This document shows positions 7,695-16,046 of a stretch of DNA of 33,237 bases, in pieces; position 1 is the stretch's first letter, and each line of letters begins with the position of its first letter. The notes below the pieces were generated by a model, which did no database searches, was not told the origin of the DNA, and saw nothing but the letters and a program-made list of their open reading frames with translations. Origin of the DNA: Pseudomonas sp. TH10 (GTDB lineage Bacteria; Pseudomonadota; Gammaproteobacteria; Pseudomonadales; Pseudomonadaceae); NCBI RefSeq assembly GCF_016651255.1, contig NZ_JAEKEG010000057.1:1-33237 (forward strand), given 5' to 3'. The translations under genes and the position numbers were made by a program.

Positions 7695-8697
7695 ATGACG
7701 CCTCTAGATACCAAGCGCCCGCTGCAGCTCAATGATCAGGGCCAGCTGCGCCACTTCCTCTCGCTCGACGGTTTGCGCCGCGAGTTGCTGACGGAAATCC
7801 TCGACACTGCCGACTCGTTCCTGGAAGTCGGCGCCCGGGCGGTAAAAAGTCCCGCTGCTGCGCGGCAAGACCGTGTGCAACGTGTTTTTCGAGAACTCTA
7901 CCCGTACCCGCACCACCTTCGAACTGGCCGCTCAGCGGCTGTCGGCGGACGTGATCACCCTGAACGTGTCGACTTCGTCGGCGAGTAAAGGTGAAACGCT
8001 GCTCGACACCTTGCGCAACCTCGAAGCCATGGCTGCTGACATGTTCGTCGTGCGCCACGGTGATTCCGGCGCCGCACACTTCATCGCCGAACATGTTTGC
8101 CCGCAAGTGGCGATCATCAACGGCGGCGACGGCCGTCACGCTCACCCGACGCAGGGCATGCTCGACATGCTCACCATCCGTCGGCACAAGGGCAGTTTCG
8201 AAAACCTCTCGGTGGCCATCGTCGGCGACATCCTGCATTCGCGGGTAGCGCGCTCGAACATGCTTGCCCTGAAGACTCTCGGCTGCCCGGACATCCGCGT
8301 GATCGCGCCGAAAACCCTGTTGCCGATCGGCATCGAGCAGTACGGCGTGAAGGTCTACACCGACATGACCGAAGGCCTGAAAGACGTCGACGTGGTGATC
8401 ATGCTGCGCCTGCAGCGAGAGCGCATGACTGGCGGCCTGCTGCCGAGCGAGGGCGAGTTCTACCGCCTGTTCGGCCTGACGACCGCACGCCTCGCCGGCG
8501 CCAAGCCCGATTGCATTGTCATGCACCCGGGCCCGATCAATCGCGGAGTGGAAATCGAGTCTGCAGTGGCCGATGGTCCGCACTCGGTCATCCTCAACCA
8601 GGTGACCTACGGGATCGCGATTCGTATGGCTGTGTTGTCCATGGCCATGAGCGGACAAACCGCGCAGCGTCAATTCGAGCAGGAGAACGCCCAGTGA
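7695..8697 (+). pseudogene. pyrB: Aspartate carbamoyltransferase, frameshifted at 7844-7848
   Basis: The catalytic subunit of aspartate carbamoyltransferase (carbamoyl phosphate + aspartate to carbamoyl aspartate), second step of pyrimidine synthesis. The first 50 codons (MTPLDTKRP to GARAV) are normal. At the A5 run 7844-7848 the frame breaks: the starting frame runs on to a stop at 7986-7988, while the rest of PyrB continues in another frame ([14 protein letters not shown]) to 8697. Adding two A restores the Lys-Lys expected here and gives 334 residues, the length I recall for P. aeruginosa PyrB. The carbamoyl-phosphate motif STRTR (residues 69-73 after repair) lies wholly beyond the break, so the truncated product would be inactive. 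All downstream motifs look intact, and the stop still overlaps the pyrC' GTG. This indicates a sequencing error or a very recent mutation. Confidence 0.93.
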
Positions 8698-9965
8698 AGC
8701 TCAGCATTCTCGGCGCACGCGTCATCGATCCAAGCAGCGGCCTGGATCAAATCACCGACATTCACGTTGAAGCCTGCAAGATCGTCGCCCTCGGCGCGGC
8801 CCCAGCGGGTTTCACGGCAGTGGAAACCATCGACGCCCAAGGCCTTGTCGCCGCACCGGGCCTCGTCGACCTGAACGTGGCCCTGCGCGAGCCGGGCTAC
8901 AGCCGCAAAGGGTCGATCGTCAGCGAAACCCGAGCAGCGGCCGCTGGCGGTGTGACCAGCCTGTGCTGCCCGCCGAAAACCAAACCGGTGCTCGACACCT
9001 CGGCCGTGGCCGAGCTGATCCTCGACCGCGCCCGTGAAGCCGGCAACACCAAGGTGTTTCCGATTGGCGCGCTGAGCAAAGGTTTGGACGGCGAGCAACT
9101 GGCGGAGCTTGTGGCCCTGCGCGACGCCGGTTGTGTGGCGTTCGGCAACGGTCTGGAGAGTTTCCGCAACACCCGCACCCTGTGCCGGGCGCTGGAATAT
9201 GCGGCGACCTTCGATCTGACGGTGATTTTCAACTCGCAGGACCACGATCTGGCTGAGGGTGGCTTGGCTCACGAAGGCGCGGTGGCCAGCTTCCTCGGTC
9301 TGCCGGGGATTCCGGAAACGGCTGAAACCGTGGCGCTGGCTCGTGATCTGCTGCTGGTCGAGCAAACCGGCGTGCGCGCACATTTCAGCCAACTGACCAG
9401 CGCTCGCGGTGTGGCGCTGATTGCTCAGGCTCAGGCCCGTGGTTTGCAGGTGACCGCCGATGTGGCCCTGTATCAGTTGATCCTGACGGATGAAGCGCTG
9501 ATCGACTTCAGCAGCCTCTATCACGTCCAGCCGCCGCTGCGCACCCGTGCTGACCGCGACGGCCTGCGCGAGGCGGTGAAGTCTGGCGTGGTGTCAGCCA
9601 TCTCCAGCCACCACCAGCCCCACGAGCGCGATGCCAAACTGGCGCCGTTCGGCGCGACCGAACCGGGCATCAGCAGCGTCGAACTGCTGCTGCCGCTGGC
9701 CATGACGTTAGTGGAGGATGGGTTGCTCGACCTGCCGACACTGCTGGCGCGACTGAGCGCGGGCCCCGCCGAGGCGTTGCGCCTGCCGGCAGGCAAGCTG
9801 GTGGTAGGGGGTGCGGCGGATATCGTGTTGTTCGATCCGGCGGCCTCGACCGTAGCCGGTGAAAACTGGCTGTCCAAAGGCGAGAACTGCCCGTTCATTG
9901 GCCACAGCCTGCCGAGTGTGGTGCGGTACACCCTGGTGGATGGACGGATCAGCCACCAGGCCTGA
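8694..9965 (+). CDS. pyrC': PyrC', dihydroorotase-like non-catalytic ATCase subunit
   Basis: A 423-residue amidohydrolase-fold protein. The GTG at 8694 overlaps the pyrB stop (GTGA), which ties its translation to pyrB. In Pseudomonas this pseudo-dihydroorotase assembles with PyrB into the dodecameric ATCase and is structural, not catalytic. The sequence agrees: the metal-binding HxH of active enzymes (DLHVHLREPG) reads [10 protein letters not shown], a later histidine position reads FNSQD, and the usual TDHAPH segment reads SSHHQPH. A separate active pyrC must exist elsewhere. The length matches PA0401. An upstream extension of the reading frame to 8097 lies within pyrB and is a shadow. Confidence 0.95.
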   Translation: MKLSILGARVIDPSSGLDQITDIHVEACKIVALGAAPAGFTAVETIDAQGLVAAPGLVDLNVALREPGYSRKGSIVSETRAAAAGGVTSLCCPPKTKPVLDTSAVAELILDRAREAGNTKVFPIGALSKGLDGEQLAELVALRDAGCVAFGNGLESFRNTRTLCRALEYAATFDLTVIFNSQDHDLAEGGLAHEGAVASFLGLPGIPETAETVALARDLLLVEQTGVRAHFSQLTSARGVALIAQAQARGLQVTADVALYQLILTDEALIDFSSLYHVQPPLRTRADRDGLREAVKSGVVSAISSHHQPHERDAKLAPFGATEPGISSVELLLPLAMTLVEDGLLDLPTLLARLSAGPAEALRLPAGKLVVGGAADIVLFDPAASTVAGENWLSKGENCPFIGHSLPSVVRYTLVDGRISHQA

Positions 9966-10044
9966 AAAAAGATCGCAGCCTGCGGCAGCTCCTACAGGGA
10001 AACGCATATCCCAGTGTAGGAGCTGGCGAAGCCTGCGATCTTTT
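9966..10044. repeat. REP doublet between pyrC' and the TM2 gene
   Basis: Inverted arms of the second arm type, GATCGCAGCCTGCGGCAGCT (9971-9990) and a GTAGGAGCTGGCGAAGCCTG arm from 10016, ending in GCGATCTTTT. The element begins directly after the pyrC' stop. It lies between convergent genes and, being a long hairpin with T-rich flank, may serve as transcription terminator for both. Confidence 0.85.
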
Positions 10045-10052
10045 GATCTTGC

Positions 10053-10472
10053 TTAACGGCTCTGCGCGTTACGCACGGAAACCTGGTCATTCAACGTCCA
10101 GAAGTCATACAGCACCCCCAGGAAGAACAACCCGCCCGTCACCAGGTACAGCAACCCGCTGATCCATTTCCCCTGGTACATGCGGTGTACACCGAACACG
10201 CCCAGGAAGGTCAGCAGAATCCACGCGACGTTGTATTCGATCGGCCCAGCGGTGAAGCGCAGGTCTGCCTCGCGATCCATGGCCGGGATCAGGAACAGGT
10301 CGATCAGCCAACCGATACCCAGCAAACCGAAGGTGAAGAACCAGATCGTCCCGGTCACCGGCTTGCCGTAATAAAAGCGGTGAGCACCGGTAAATCCGAG
10401 GATCCACAGCAGGTAGCCAATGAGCTTGCTATGGGTGTCCTGATGCGGAACAGGGTGTTGATAGGTATTCAT
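10053..10472 (-). CDS. TM2-domain membrane protein
   Basis: A 139-residue integral membrane protein with two TM2-like repeats. Each starts with a membrane helix followed by a G-x-x-G-x-H-R-x-Y turn (GFTGAHRFYYG near residue 31, GVFGVHRMYQG near residue 92) and a second helix. The second repeat ends in LYDFWTLNDQV, the typical TM2 C terminus. The function is unknown. The ATG at 10472 follows GAGGTCATTC. The gene stands alone between convergent pyrC' and the divergent NlpC/P60 gene. Confidence 0.88.
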   Translation of the reverse strand: MNTYQHPVPHQDTHSKLIGYLLWILGFTGAHRFYYGKPVTGTIWFFTFGLLGIGWLIDLFLIPAMDREADLRFTAGPIEYNVAWILLTFLGVFGVHRMYQGKWISGLLYLVTGGLFFLGVLYDFWTLNDQVSVRNAQSR

Positions 10473-10723
10473 GAATGACCTCGATTCACACGATAGATAA
10501 ATATTCTTTAATTCTTTGTGACTTTTTTACGCGTGGCCGACAAATGGCAAATGTTATCCTGCCGTTCTCTAAAGTCTTGTCGCATAAGGCATTTGCCTGA
10601 CGAGCCGCGTACATCTGTCGCCAATTTGGTTCCCTTTGAGACTTTTGCGAATCGACCAACGGCCTCGGAACAGACAAAAAAGCTGTTATAAAGTTGCGCG
10701 CTAACACATAAGAGCCACGCCTA

Positions 10724-11347
10724 ATGCGACCATTTTTCAAGACATGGCTAACCATCTGCCTATTAATGCCACTGGCCGCCCACGCCACCAATCGTGAGCA
10801 ACGTCTTCCCAACGTCAACGGTTTCACCCCTAAATCCCATGCTTCTGCCCCTTCGAGCAAAAGCAGCAAAAGCAAAACCACCACGCTGAGCAGCAAGAGC
10901 CACGGCAAGCTGGTGCCACCGATGGCGAGCAAGGAAAGCAGCAACGTCCTCAGCCGCGCGGTAAACGTCCTCGGTACACCTTATCGTTGGGGCGGTAGCA
11001 GCCCAAGTAAAGGCTTCGATTGCAGCGGCCTGGTCAAATACGCGTTCAACGACGCCACGTTCGACCTGCCACGCACTTCCAATGCCATGGCCAGCGGTCA
11101 TGGCGAGAAGGTCGAGCGCAAGGATCTCAAGCCCGGCGACCTGATCTTCTTCAACATCAAGAGCCGTCGGGTCAATCATGTTGCGATCTACCTGGGCAAC
11201 GACCGCTTCATCCACGCGCCGCGTCGCGGCAAGTCGGTAAGCATCGACACCCTGAACAAGCCGTACTGGGAAAAGCACTACGTAGTCGCCAAGCGCGTAT
11301 TGCCGAAGGAACCGGCCAGCAAGCAATTGCGCGTGGTTCAGCGCTGA
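10724..11347 (+). CDS. NlpC/P60-family peptidoglycan endopeptidase
   Basis: A 207-residue secreted cysteine peptidase, likely cutting peptide stems of peptidoglycan in the periplasm. Residues 1-21 form a signal peptide ending AAHA. Residues 35-70 are a Ser/Lys-rich low-complexity linker. The NlpC/P60 domain covers about 73-195, with catalytic Cys100 in FDCSGLVKYAF, His152 in NHVAIYLG and a third polar residue, His164, in FIHAPRRG. No lipobox is evident. The upstream 251-base gap (10473-10723), shared with the TM2 gene, holds no gene; a TATAAA at about 10686 is the only promoter-like element and has no good partner. Confidence 0.93.
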   Translation: MRPFFKTWLTICLLMPLAAHATNREQRLPNVNGFTPKSHASAPSSKSSKSKTTTLSSKSHGKLVPPMASKESSNVLSRAVNVLGTPYRWGGSSPSKGFDCSGLVKYAFNDATFDLPRTSNAMASGHGEKVERKDLKPGDLIFFNIKSRRVNHVAIYLGNDRFIHAPRRGKSVSIDTLNKPYWEKHYVVAKRVLPKEPASKQLRVVQR

Positions 11348-11383
11348 TCTGAAAGCACGACATCTTCGCCGGACATTACGGCC

Positions 11384-11452
11384 CTATCGCGAGCAGGCTC
11401 GCTCCCACATTGGAATGCATTCCCCTGTGGGAGCGAGCCTGCTCGCGATGGC
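11384..11452. repeat. REP doublet between the NlpC/P60 gene and pilT
   Basis: Arms of the third type, TCGCGAGCAGGCTCGCTCCC (11387-11406) and GGGAGCGAGCCTGCTCGCGA (11429-11448), are exact reverse complements. The short spacer contains the perfect 12-base palindrome GGAATGCATTCC (11412-11423). The whole 68-base element can form one long hairpin. It sits between convergent genes and may terminate both. Confidence 0.9.
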
Positions 11453-11478
11453 ATACTTGATAGCGCCACCGATCTCCC

Positions 11479-12513
11479 TCAGAAATTGTCCGGCGTTCGT
11501 GCTTTCTCCCGCGCATGTTCGCGGCTGATCAATCCCTTGGTGACCAGATCCTTCAGGCACATATCGAGGGTTTGCATGCCCAGCGAGCCGCCGGTCTGAA
11601 TCGCCGAATACATTTGAGCCACCTTGTCCTCGCGGATCAGATTACGGATCGCCGAGGTGCCGAGCATGATTTCGTGTGCTGCGACTCGGCCACCGCCGAT
11701 CTTTTTGATCAGCGTCTGCGAGACCACCGCCAGCAACGATTCCGAGAGCATCGAACGGACCATCGATTTTTCGTCACCAGGAAATACGTCGACCACCCGG
11801 TCGATGGTTTTCGCCGCCGAAGTGGTGTGCAGCGTGCCGAATACCAGATGCCCGGTCTCGGCGGCGGTCAGTGCCAGGCGAATGGTTTCCAGGTCACGCA
11901 TCTCACCCACCAGAATCACGTCCGGGTCTTCGCGCAGCGCCGAACGCAGCGCGGTGGCGAAACTGCGGGTATCGCGGTGGACTTCACGCTGATTGATCAG
12001 GCATTTGCGCGATTCGTGCACGAATTCGATCGGATCTTCAATGGTCAGGATGTGGTGATGCCGGTGGCTGTTGAGGTAGTCGATCATCGCCGCCAGTGTG
12101 GTCGACTTGCCGGAGCCGGTCGGCCCGGTAACCAGCACCAGCCCGCGCGGCGCGTCGGTGATCTTGCGGAAAACGTCGCCCATGGCGAGGTCTTCCATGC
12201 TCAGCACTTTTGACGGAATGGTCCGAAACACTGCCCCGGCGCCACGGTTCTGGTTAAAGACATTGACCCGGAAGCGGGCGACACCGGGGACTTCGAAAGA
12301 AAAGTCGGTTTCCAGATGTTTCTCGAAGTCGACCCGCTGGGTGTCGTTCATGATGTCGTAGATCAGTTCGTGCACTTGCTTGTGATCCAGCGGCGGCAGA
12401 TTGATCCGCCGTACATCGCCATCGACGCGGATCATCGGTGGCAGACCGGCCGACAGATGCAGGTCGGAAGCGCCTTGTTTGGCGCTGAAGGCCAGCAGTT
12501 CAGTGATATCCAT
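11479..12513 (-). CDS. pilT: PilT, type IV pilus retraction ATPase
   Basis: A 344-residue hexameric secretion-type ATPase that powers pilus retraction for twitching, acting at the cytoplasmic base of the machine. Walker A is GPTGSGKST (residues 130-138), the atypical Walker B DVILVGE (198-204) and the His box HLVFGTLH (222-229). The C-terminal AIRNLIRE motif (288-295) is specific to retraction ATPases. I chose the ATG at 12513 (MDITELLAFSAKQGASDLH), which gives the family length. An in-frame start at 12636 would overlap yggS. It is divergent from yggS with only 56 bases between start codons; no pilU follows. Confidence 0.97.
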   Translation of the reverse strand: MDITELLAFSAKQGASDLHLSAGLPPMIRVDGDVRRINLPPLDHKQVHELIYDIMNDTQRVDFEKHLETDFSFEVPGVARFRVNVFNQNRGAGAVFRTIPSKVLSMEDLAMGDVFRKITDAPRGLVLVTGPTGSGKSTTLAAMIDYLNSHRHHHILTIEDPIEFVHESRKCLINQREVHRDTRSFATALRSALREDPDVILVGEMRDLETIRLALTAAETGHLVFGTLHTTSAAKTIDRVVDVFPGDEKSMVRSMLSESLLAVVSQTLIKKIGGGRVAAHEIMLGTSAIRNLIREDKVAQMYSAIQTGGSLGMQTLDMCLKDLVTKGLISREHAREKARTPDNF

Positions 12514-12569
12514 AGCGTTCCCCAATTCCAGTAGAATGCCGCGAACCTTCAGACCGCCGGCGCCTCTTG

Positions 12570-13262
12570 ATGTCCACGATAGCAGACAACATTTTCCACG
12601 TTGGTTCGCGCATCCAGACCGCGACCCAAGCCGCACACCGTCCTGAAAACAGCGTCAAGTTGCTCGCCGTGAGCAAGACCAAACCCGCCGAGGCCCTGCG
12701 CGAAGCCTATGCCGCCGGTTTGCGCGACTTTGGCGAGAACTACCTGCAGGAAGCCTTGGGTAAACAGCTCGAACTGGCTGACCTGCCCTTGATCTGGCAC
12801 TTCATCGGCCCCATTCAATCGAACAAGACTCGTGCCATTGCCGAGCATTTTGAATGGGTGCATTCCGTGGATCGCCTGAAAATCGCCCAACGTCTGTCCG
12901 AACAGCGCCCGGCCGATTTGCCTCCACTGAATATCTGCATCCAGGTCAACGTCAGCGGTGAAGCCAGCAAATCCGGCTGTACCCCTGAAGATCTGCCGGC
13001 GCTGGCGCAAGCCATCAGCCAATTGCCGCGCATCCGCTTGCGCGGATTGATGGCGATTCCCGAGCCAACTGAAGATCGCGCCGCCCAGGACGCCGCCTTT
13101 GCTGCCGTACAGCAACTGCAAGCCAGTTTGAACCTGCCGCTCGACACACTTTCCATGGGCATGAGCCACGACCTTGAGTCGGCCATTGCCCAAGGCGCCA
13201 CCTGGGTGCGTATCGGTACGGCCCTGTTTGGTGCGCGCGGCTCTCAACCAATGCAGCCTTGA
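12570..13262 (+). CDS. yggS: YggS family PLP-binding protein (PLPBP)
   Basis: A 230-residue TIM-barrel pyridoxal-phosphate carrier (COG0325) involved in PLP homeostasis and amino-acid balance. The PLP lysine is in KLLAVSKTKP. FGENYLQEA and the phosphate-binding SMGMSHDLESAI motif near the C terminus are intact. The ATG at 12570 is preferred over the adjacent in-frame TTG at 12567. proC follows after 24 bases, the common arrangement of these two genes in proteobacteria. Confidence 0.95.
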   Translation: MSTIADNIFHVGSRIQTATQAAHRPENSVKLLAVSKTKPAEALREAYAAGLRDFGENYLQEALGKQLELADLPLIWHFIGPIQSNKTRAIAEHFEWVHSVDRLKIAQRLSEQRPADLPPLNICIQVNVSGEASKSGCTPEDLPALAQAISQLPRIRLRGLMAIPEPTEDRAAQDAAFAAVQQLQASLNLPLDTLSMGMSHDLESAIAQGATWVRIGTALFGARGSQPMQP

Positions 13263-13286
13263 TGGCTCTCTTTGTAAGGACCACAC

Positions 13287-14105
13287 ATGAGCAACACACG
13301 TATTGCGTTTATCGGTGCGGGCAACATGGCAGCCAGTTTGATCGGCGGCCTGCGCGCCAAAGGTCTGGAAGCTGCACACATCCGTGCCAGCGATCCGGGC
13401 GAAGAAACCCGCGCCAAGGTCGCCGCTGAACACGGCATTGCTGTATTTGCCGACAACGCCGAGGCCATCAAAGACGCCGACGTGGTCGTCCTGGCGGTCA
13501 AGCCACAAGCCATGAAAGCCGTGTGCGAAGCGATTCGCCCGAACCTGAAGCCGAACCAACTGGTGGTGTCGATCGCCGCCGGCATCACCTGCGCAAGCAT
13601 GACGGCCTGGCTTGGCGAGCAGCCAATCGTGCGCTGCATGCCGAACACGCCGGCGCTGCTGCGCCAAGGCGTCAGCGGCTTGTACGCGACCCACGAAGTG
13701 ACCGCCGAACAGCGTCAGCAAGCCGAAGAGTTGCTGTCCGCCGTTGGTATCGCCCTGTGGCTGAACGAAGAGCAGCAACTGGACGCGGTCACTGCCGTGT
13801 CGGGTTCCGGCCCGGCGTACTTCTTCCTGCTGATCGAGGCCATGACCGCCGCTGGCGTCAAACTCGGCCTGCCAGCAGATATCGCCGCTCAACTGACCAT
13901 GCAAACGGCGTTGGGCGCTGCACACATGGCGGTTGCCAGTGACGTCGACGCGGCTGAATTGCGTCGCCGCGTGACTTCCCCTGCAGGTACCACGGAAGCC
14001 GCAATCAAATCATTCCAGGCCAATGGCTTCGAAGCCCTGGTCGAAACCGCACTCGGCGCCGCCGCGCACCGCTCGGCCGAAATGGCCGAACAACTGGGCA
14101 AATAA
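13287..14105 (+). CDS. proC: Pyrroline-5-carboxylate reductase
   Basis: A 272-residue NAD(P)H-dependent reductase that makes proline from pyrroline-5-carboxylate. The N-terminal Rossmann motif is IAFIGAGNMAASLIGGL. The C-terminal helical domain carries SGSGPAYFFLLIEAM and RRRVTSPAGTTEAAI, the substrate-site signature. The start follows GTAAGGACCACAC. It lies in a yggS-proC-yggT operon; yggT begins 10 bases after the stop. Confidence 0.97.
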   Translation: MSNTRIAFIGAGNMAASLIGGLRAKGLEAAHIRASDPGEETRAKVAAEHGIAVFADNAEAIKDADVVVLAVKPQAMKAVCEAIRPNLKPNQLVVSIAAGITCASMTAWLGEQPIVRCMPNTPALLRQGVSGLYATHEVTAEQRQQAEELLSAVGIALWLNEEQQLDAVTAVSGSGPAYFFLLIEAMTAAGVKLGLPADIAAQLTMQTALGAAHMAVASDVDAAELRRRVTSPAGTTEAAIKSFQANGFEALVETALGAAAHRSAEMAEQLGK

Positions 14106-14115
14106 GGAGCCTTAC

Positions 14116-14706
14116 ATGATTGGATTGAACACCGCAGCGGTTTACGTGCTGCAAACCCTCGGCAGTCTGTACCTGCTGATTGTGCTGCTGCGCTTCGTCC
14201 TGCAGTTGGTGCGGGCGAACTTCTACAACCCGTTGTGCCAGTTTGTGGTCAAGGCGACACAACCGCTGCTCAAGCCACTGCGTCGGATCATCCCGAGCAT
14301 GTTCGGCCTGGACATGTCGTCCCTGGTGCTGGCGATCCTGGTGCAATTGGCACTGATGGCGCTGACACTGCTGCTGACCTACGGCACGACCGGCAACCCG
14401 CTGCAACTGCTGATCTGGTCGCTGATCGGCGTGACCGCGCTGTTCCTGAAGATTTTCTTCTTCGCCCTGATCATCAGCGTGATCCTCTCGTGGGTTGCAC
14501 CGGGTAGCCACAACCCTGGCGCCGAGCTGGTCAACCAGATCTGCGAACCGGCCCTTGCACCGTTCCGCAAGTTTCTGCCGAACCTCGGTGGGCTGGACTT
14601 GTCGCCGATCTTCGCGTTTCTGGCGTTGAAGCTGATCGACATGCTGGTCATCAACAACCTGGCCGAGATGACGATGATGCCGCAGATCCTGCGCTTGCTC
14701 ATCTAA
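14116..14706 (+). CDS. YggT family integral membrane protein
   Basis: A 196-residue protein with two YggT repeats, each a pair of hydrophobic helices with a conserved R-F/Y-N-P-type turn (VRANFYNPLCQF near residue 35, then a related half ending at the C terminus). Members sit in the inner membrane; some have been linked to osmotic tolerance, but the function is not established. I chose the ATG at 14116, after AAGGAGCCTTAC. The in-frame start at 14023 lies within proC. Confidence 0.9.
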   Translation: MIGLNTAAVYVLQTLGSLYLLIVLLRFVLQLVRANFYNPLCQFVVKATQPLLKPLRRIIPSMFGLDMSSLVLAILVQLALMALTLLLTYGTTGNPLQLLIWSLIGVTALFLKIFFFALIISVILSWVAPGSHNPGAELVNQICEPALAPFRKFLPNLGGLDLSPIFAFLALKLIDMLVINNLAEMTMMPQILRLLI

Positions 14707-14732
14707 CTCCCAGGCTCACTGCAGTATCGTTC

Positions 14733-14800
14733 TTCGCGAGCAAGCCCGCTCCCACAGGTAAAGTGCCGACTTGTGGGAGCAAGGCTTTGCCCGCGATGGC
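14733..14800. repeat. REP doublet between yggT and metX
   Basis: Inverted arms TTCGCGAGCAAGCCCGCTCC (14733-14752) and TGTGGGAGCAAGGCTTTGCC (14772-14791) with a short spacer. The second arm has diverged (AAGGCTTTGCC in place of GGGCTTGC). It follows the yggT stop by 26 bases and precedes the likely metX promoter. Confidence 0.8.
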
Positions 14801-14842
14801 CACGCCTCGGTATGACAAGTAACAAACAGCCCCGGCCTTTGC

Positions 14843-14871
14843 TTGCCGCTAACCCCCCCGGTCTTTAGACT
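14843..14871 (+). promoter_or_regulatory. Candidate sigma-70 promoter for metX-metW
   Basis: TTGCCG (14843-14848) and TAGACT (14866-14871) are 17 bases apart, the preferred spacing, and lie 29 bases before the metX ATG. The spacer contains a run of seven C (14853-14859), so a change in run length would alter the spacing. This is motif matching only. Confidence 0.4.
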
Positions 14872-14900
14872 TACGCCTCATTTCAACGAGAGCAGGGTCG

Positions 14901-16039
14901 ATGCCAACTGCCTTTCCCGCCGATTCTGTTGGCCTGGTGACGCCGCAAGTGGCGCACTTCAGTGAACCGCTGGCCCTGGCCTGTGGCCGTTCGCTGCCCG
15001 CCTATGACCTGATCTACGAAACCTACGGCACGCTCAACGCACAGGCGAGCAACGCCGTGCTGATCTGCCACGCCTTGTCCGGGCACCACCACGCCGCCGG
15101 TTTCCACAGCCCCGACGACCGCAAACCCGGATGGTGGGACAGTTGCATCGGCCCCGGCAAGCCCATTGATACGACTAAATTTTTTGTCGTCAGCCTGAAC
15201 AACCTGGGCGGCTGCAATGGCTCCACCGGCCCGAGCAGCATCAACCCGGAGACCGGCAAGCCATTTGGAGCCGACTTCCCGGTGCTCACGGTGGAGGATT
15301 GGGTGCACAGCCAGGCACGCCTGGCGGACGTGCTCGGCATCAACCAATGGGCCGCCGTGATCGGCGGCAGCCTGGGCGGCATGCAGGCGATGCAATGGAG
15401 CATTACCTACCCCGATCGCATCCGGCACTGCCTGGCAATCGCCTCAGCCCCCAAGTTGTCGGCACAGAACATCGCGTTCAACGAAGTGGCGCGCCAGGCC
15501 ATCCTGACCGACCCGGAATTCCACGGCGGTTCGTTCCAGGAAGCGGGCGTGATCCCCAAGCGTGGCTTGATGCTGGCGCGCATGGTCGGGCACATCACCT
15601 ACCTGTCCGACGACTCCATGGGCGAGAAATTCGGCCGTGGCCTGAAGAGCGAAAAGCTCAACTATGACTTTCACAGTGTCGAGTTCCAGGTCGAAAGCTA
15701 CCTGCGTTATCAGGGCGAAGAGTTCTCTGGACGCTTCGACGCCAACACCTATCTGTTGATGACCAAGGCGCTGGATTACTTCGATCCGGCGGCGAACTTC
15801 GACGACGACCTGGCGAAAACCTTCGCCAACGCCCAGGCCAAATTCTGCGTGATGTCGTTCACCACCGACTGGCGCTTCTCCCTGCCCGCTCGCGGGAGCT
15901 GGTGGATGCGCTGATGGCCGCCAAGAAAGACGTCAGCTATCTGGAAATCGACGCACCGCAGGGCCACGACGCCTTCCTGATTCCGATCCCGCGCTACTTG
16001 CAGGCGTTCGGCAATTACATGAACCGCATCACGTTGTGA
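14901..16039 (+). pseudogene. metX: MetX homoserine O-acyltransferase, frameshifted at 15880-15882
   Basis: An alpha/beta-hydrolase-fold enzyme that acylates homoserine, first committed step of methionine synthesis; Pseudomonas MetX proteins are thought to use succinyl-CoA. The nucleophile Ser157 (IGGSLGGMQ) and Asp323 (TTDWRFS) are present. After TTDWRFS the frame breaks at a run of three C (15880-15882) and stops after ten off-frame residues at 15914. One extra C restores [12 protein letters not shown] and the rest, including the catalytic His of QGHDAF (356 after repair), to the stop at 16037-16039. The repaired length is 379, that of P. aeruginosa MetX. As read, the product lacks the catalytic His. 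metW starts 7 bases after the restored stop. Confidence 0.93.
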
Positions 16040-16046
16040 GAAAGCC

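Noticed and set aside
7844..7850. Programmed frameshifting in pyrB
   Set aside because: Only five A, no stimulatory structure noticed, and pyrB homologues are uninterrupted; kept only as a remote alternative.
8097..8693. Upstream extension of pyrC' inside pyrB
   Set aside because: This is pyrB read in another frame; the GTG at 8694 gives the family N terminus and length.
12549..13925. A 458-codon minus-strand reading frame opposite yggS and proC
   Set aside because: It is antisense to two clear genes in GC-rich DNA, has no recognisable domain and a composition rich in Gln, Gly, Arg and His, as expected from a shadow frame.
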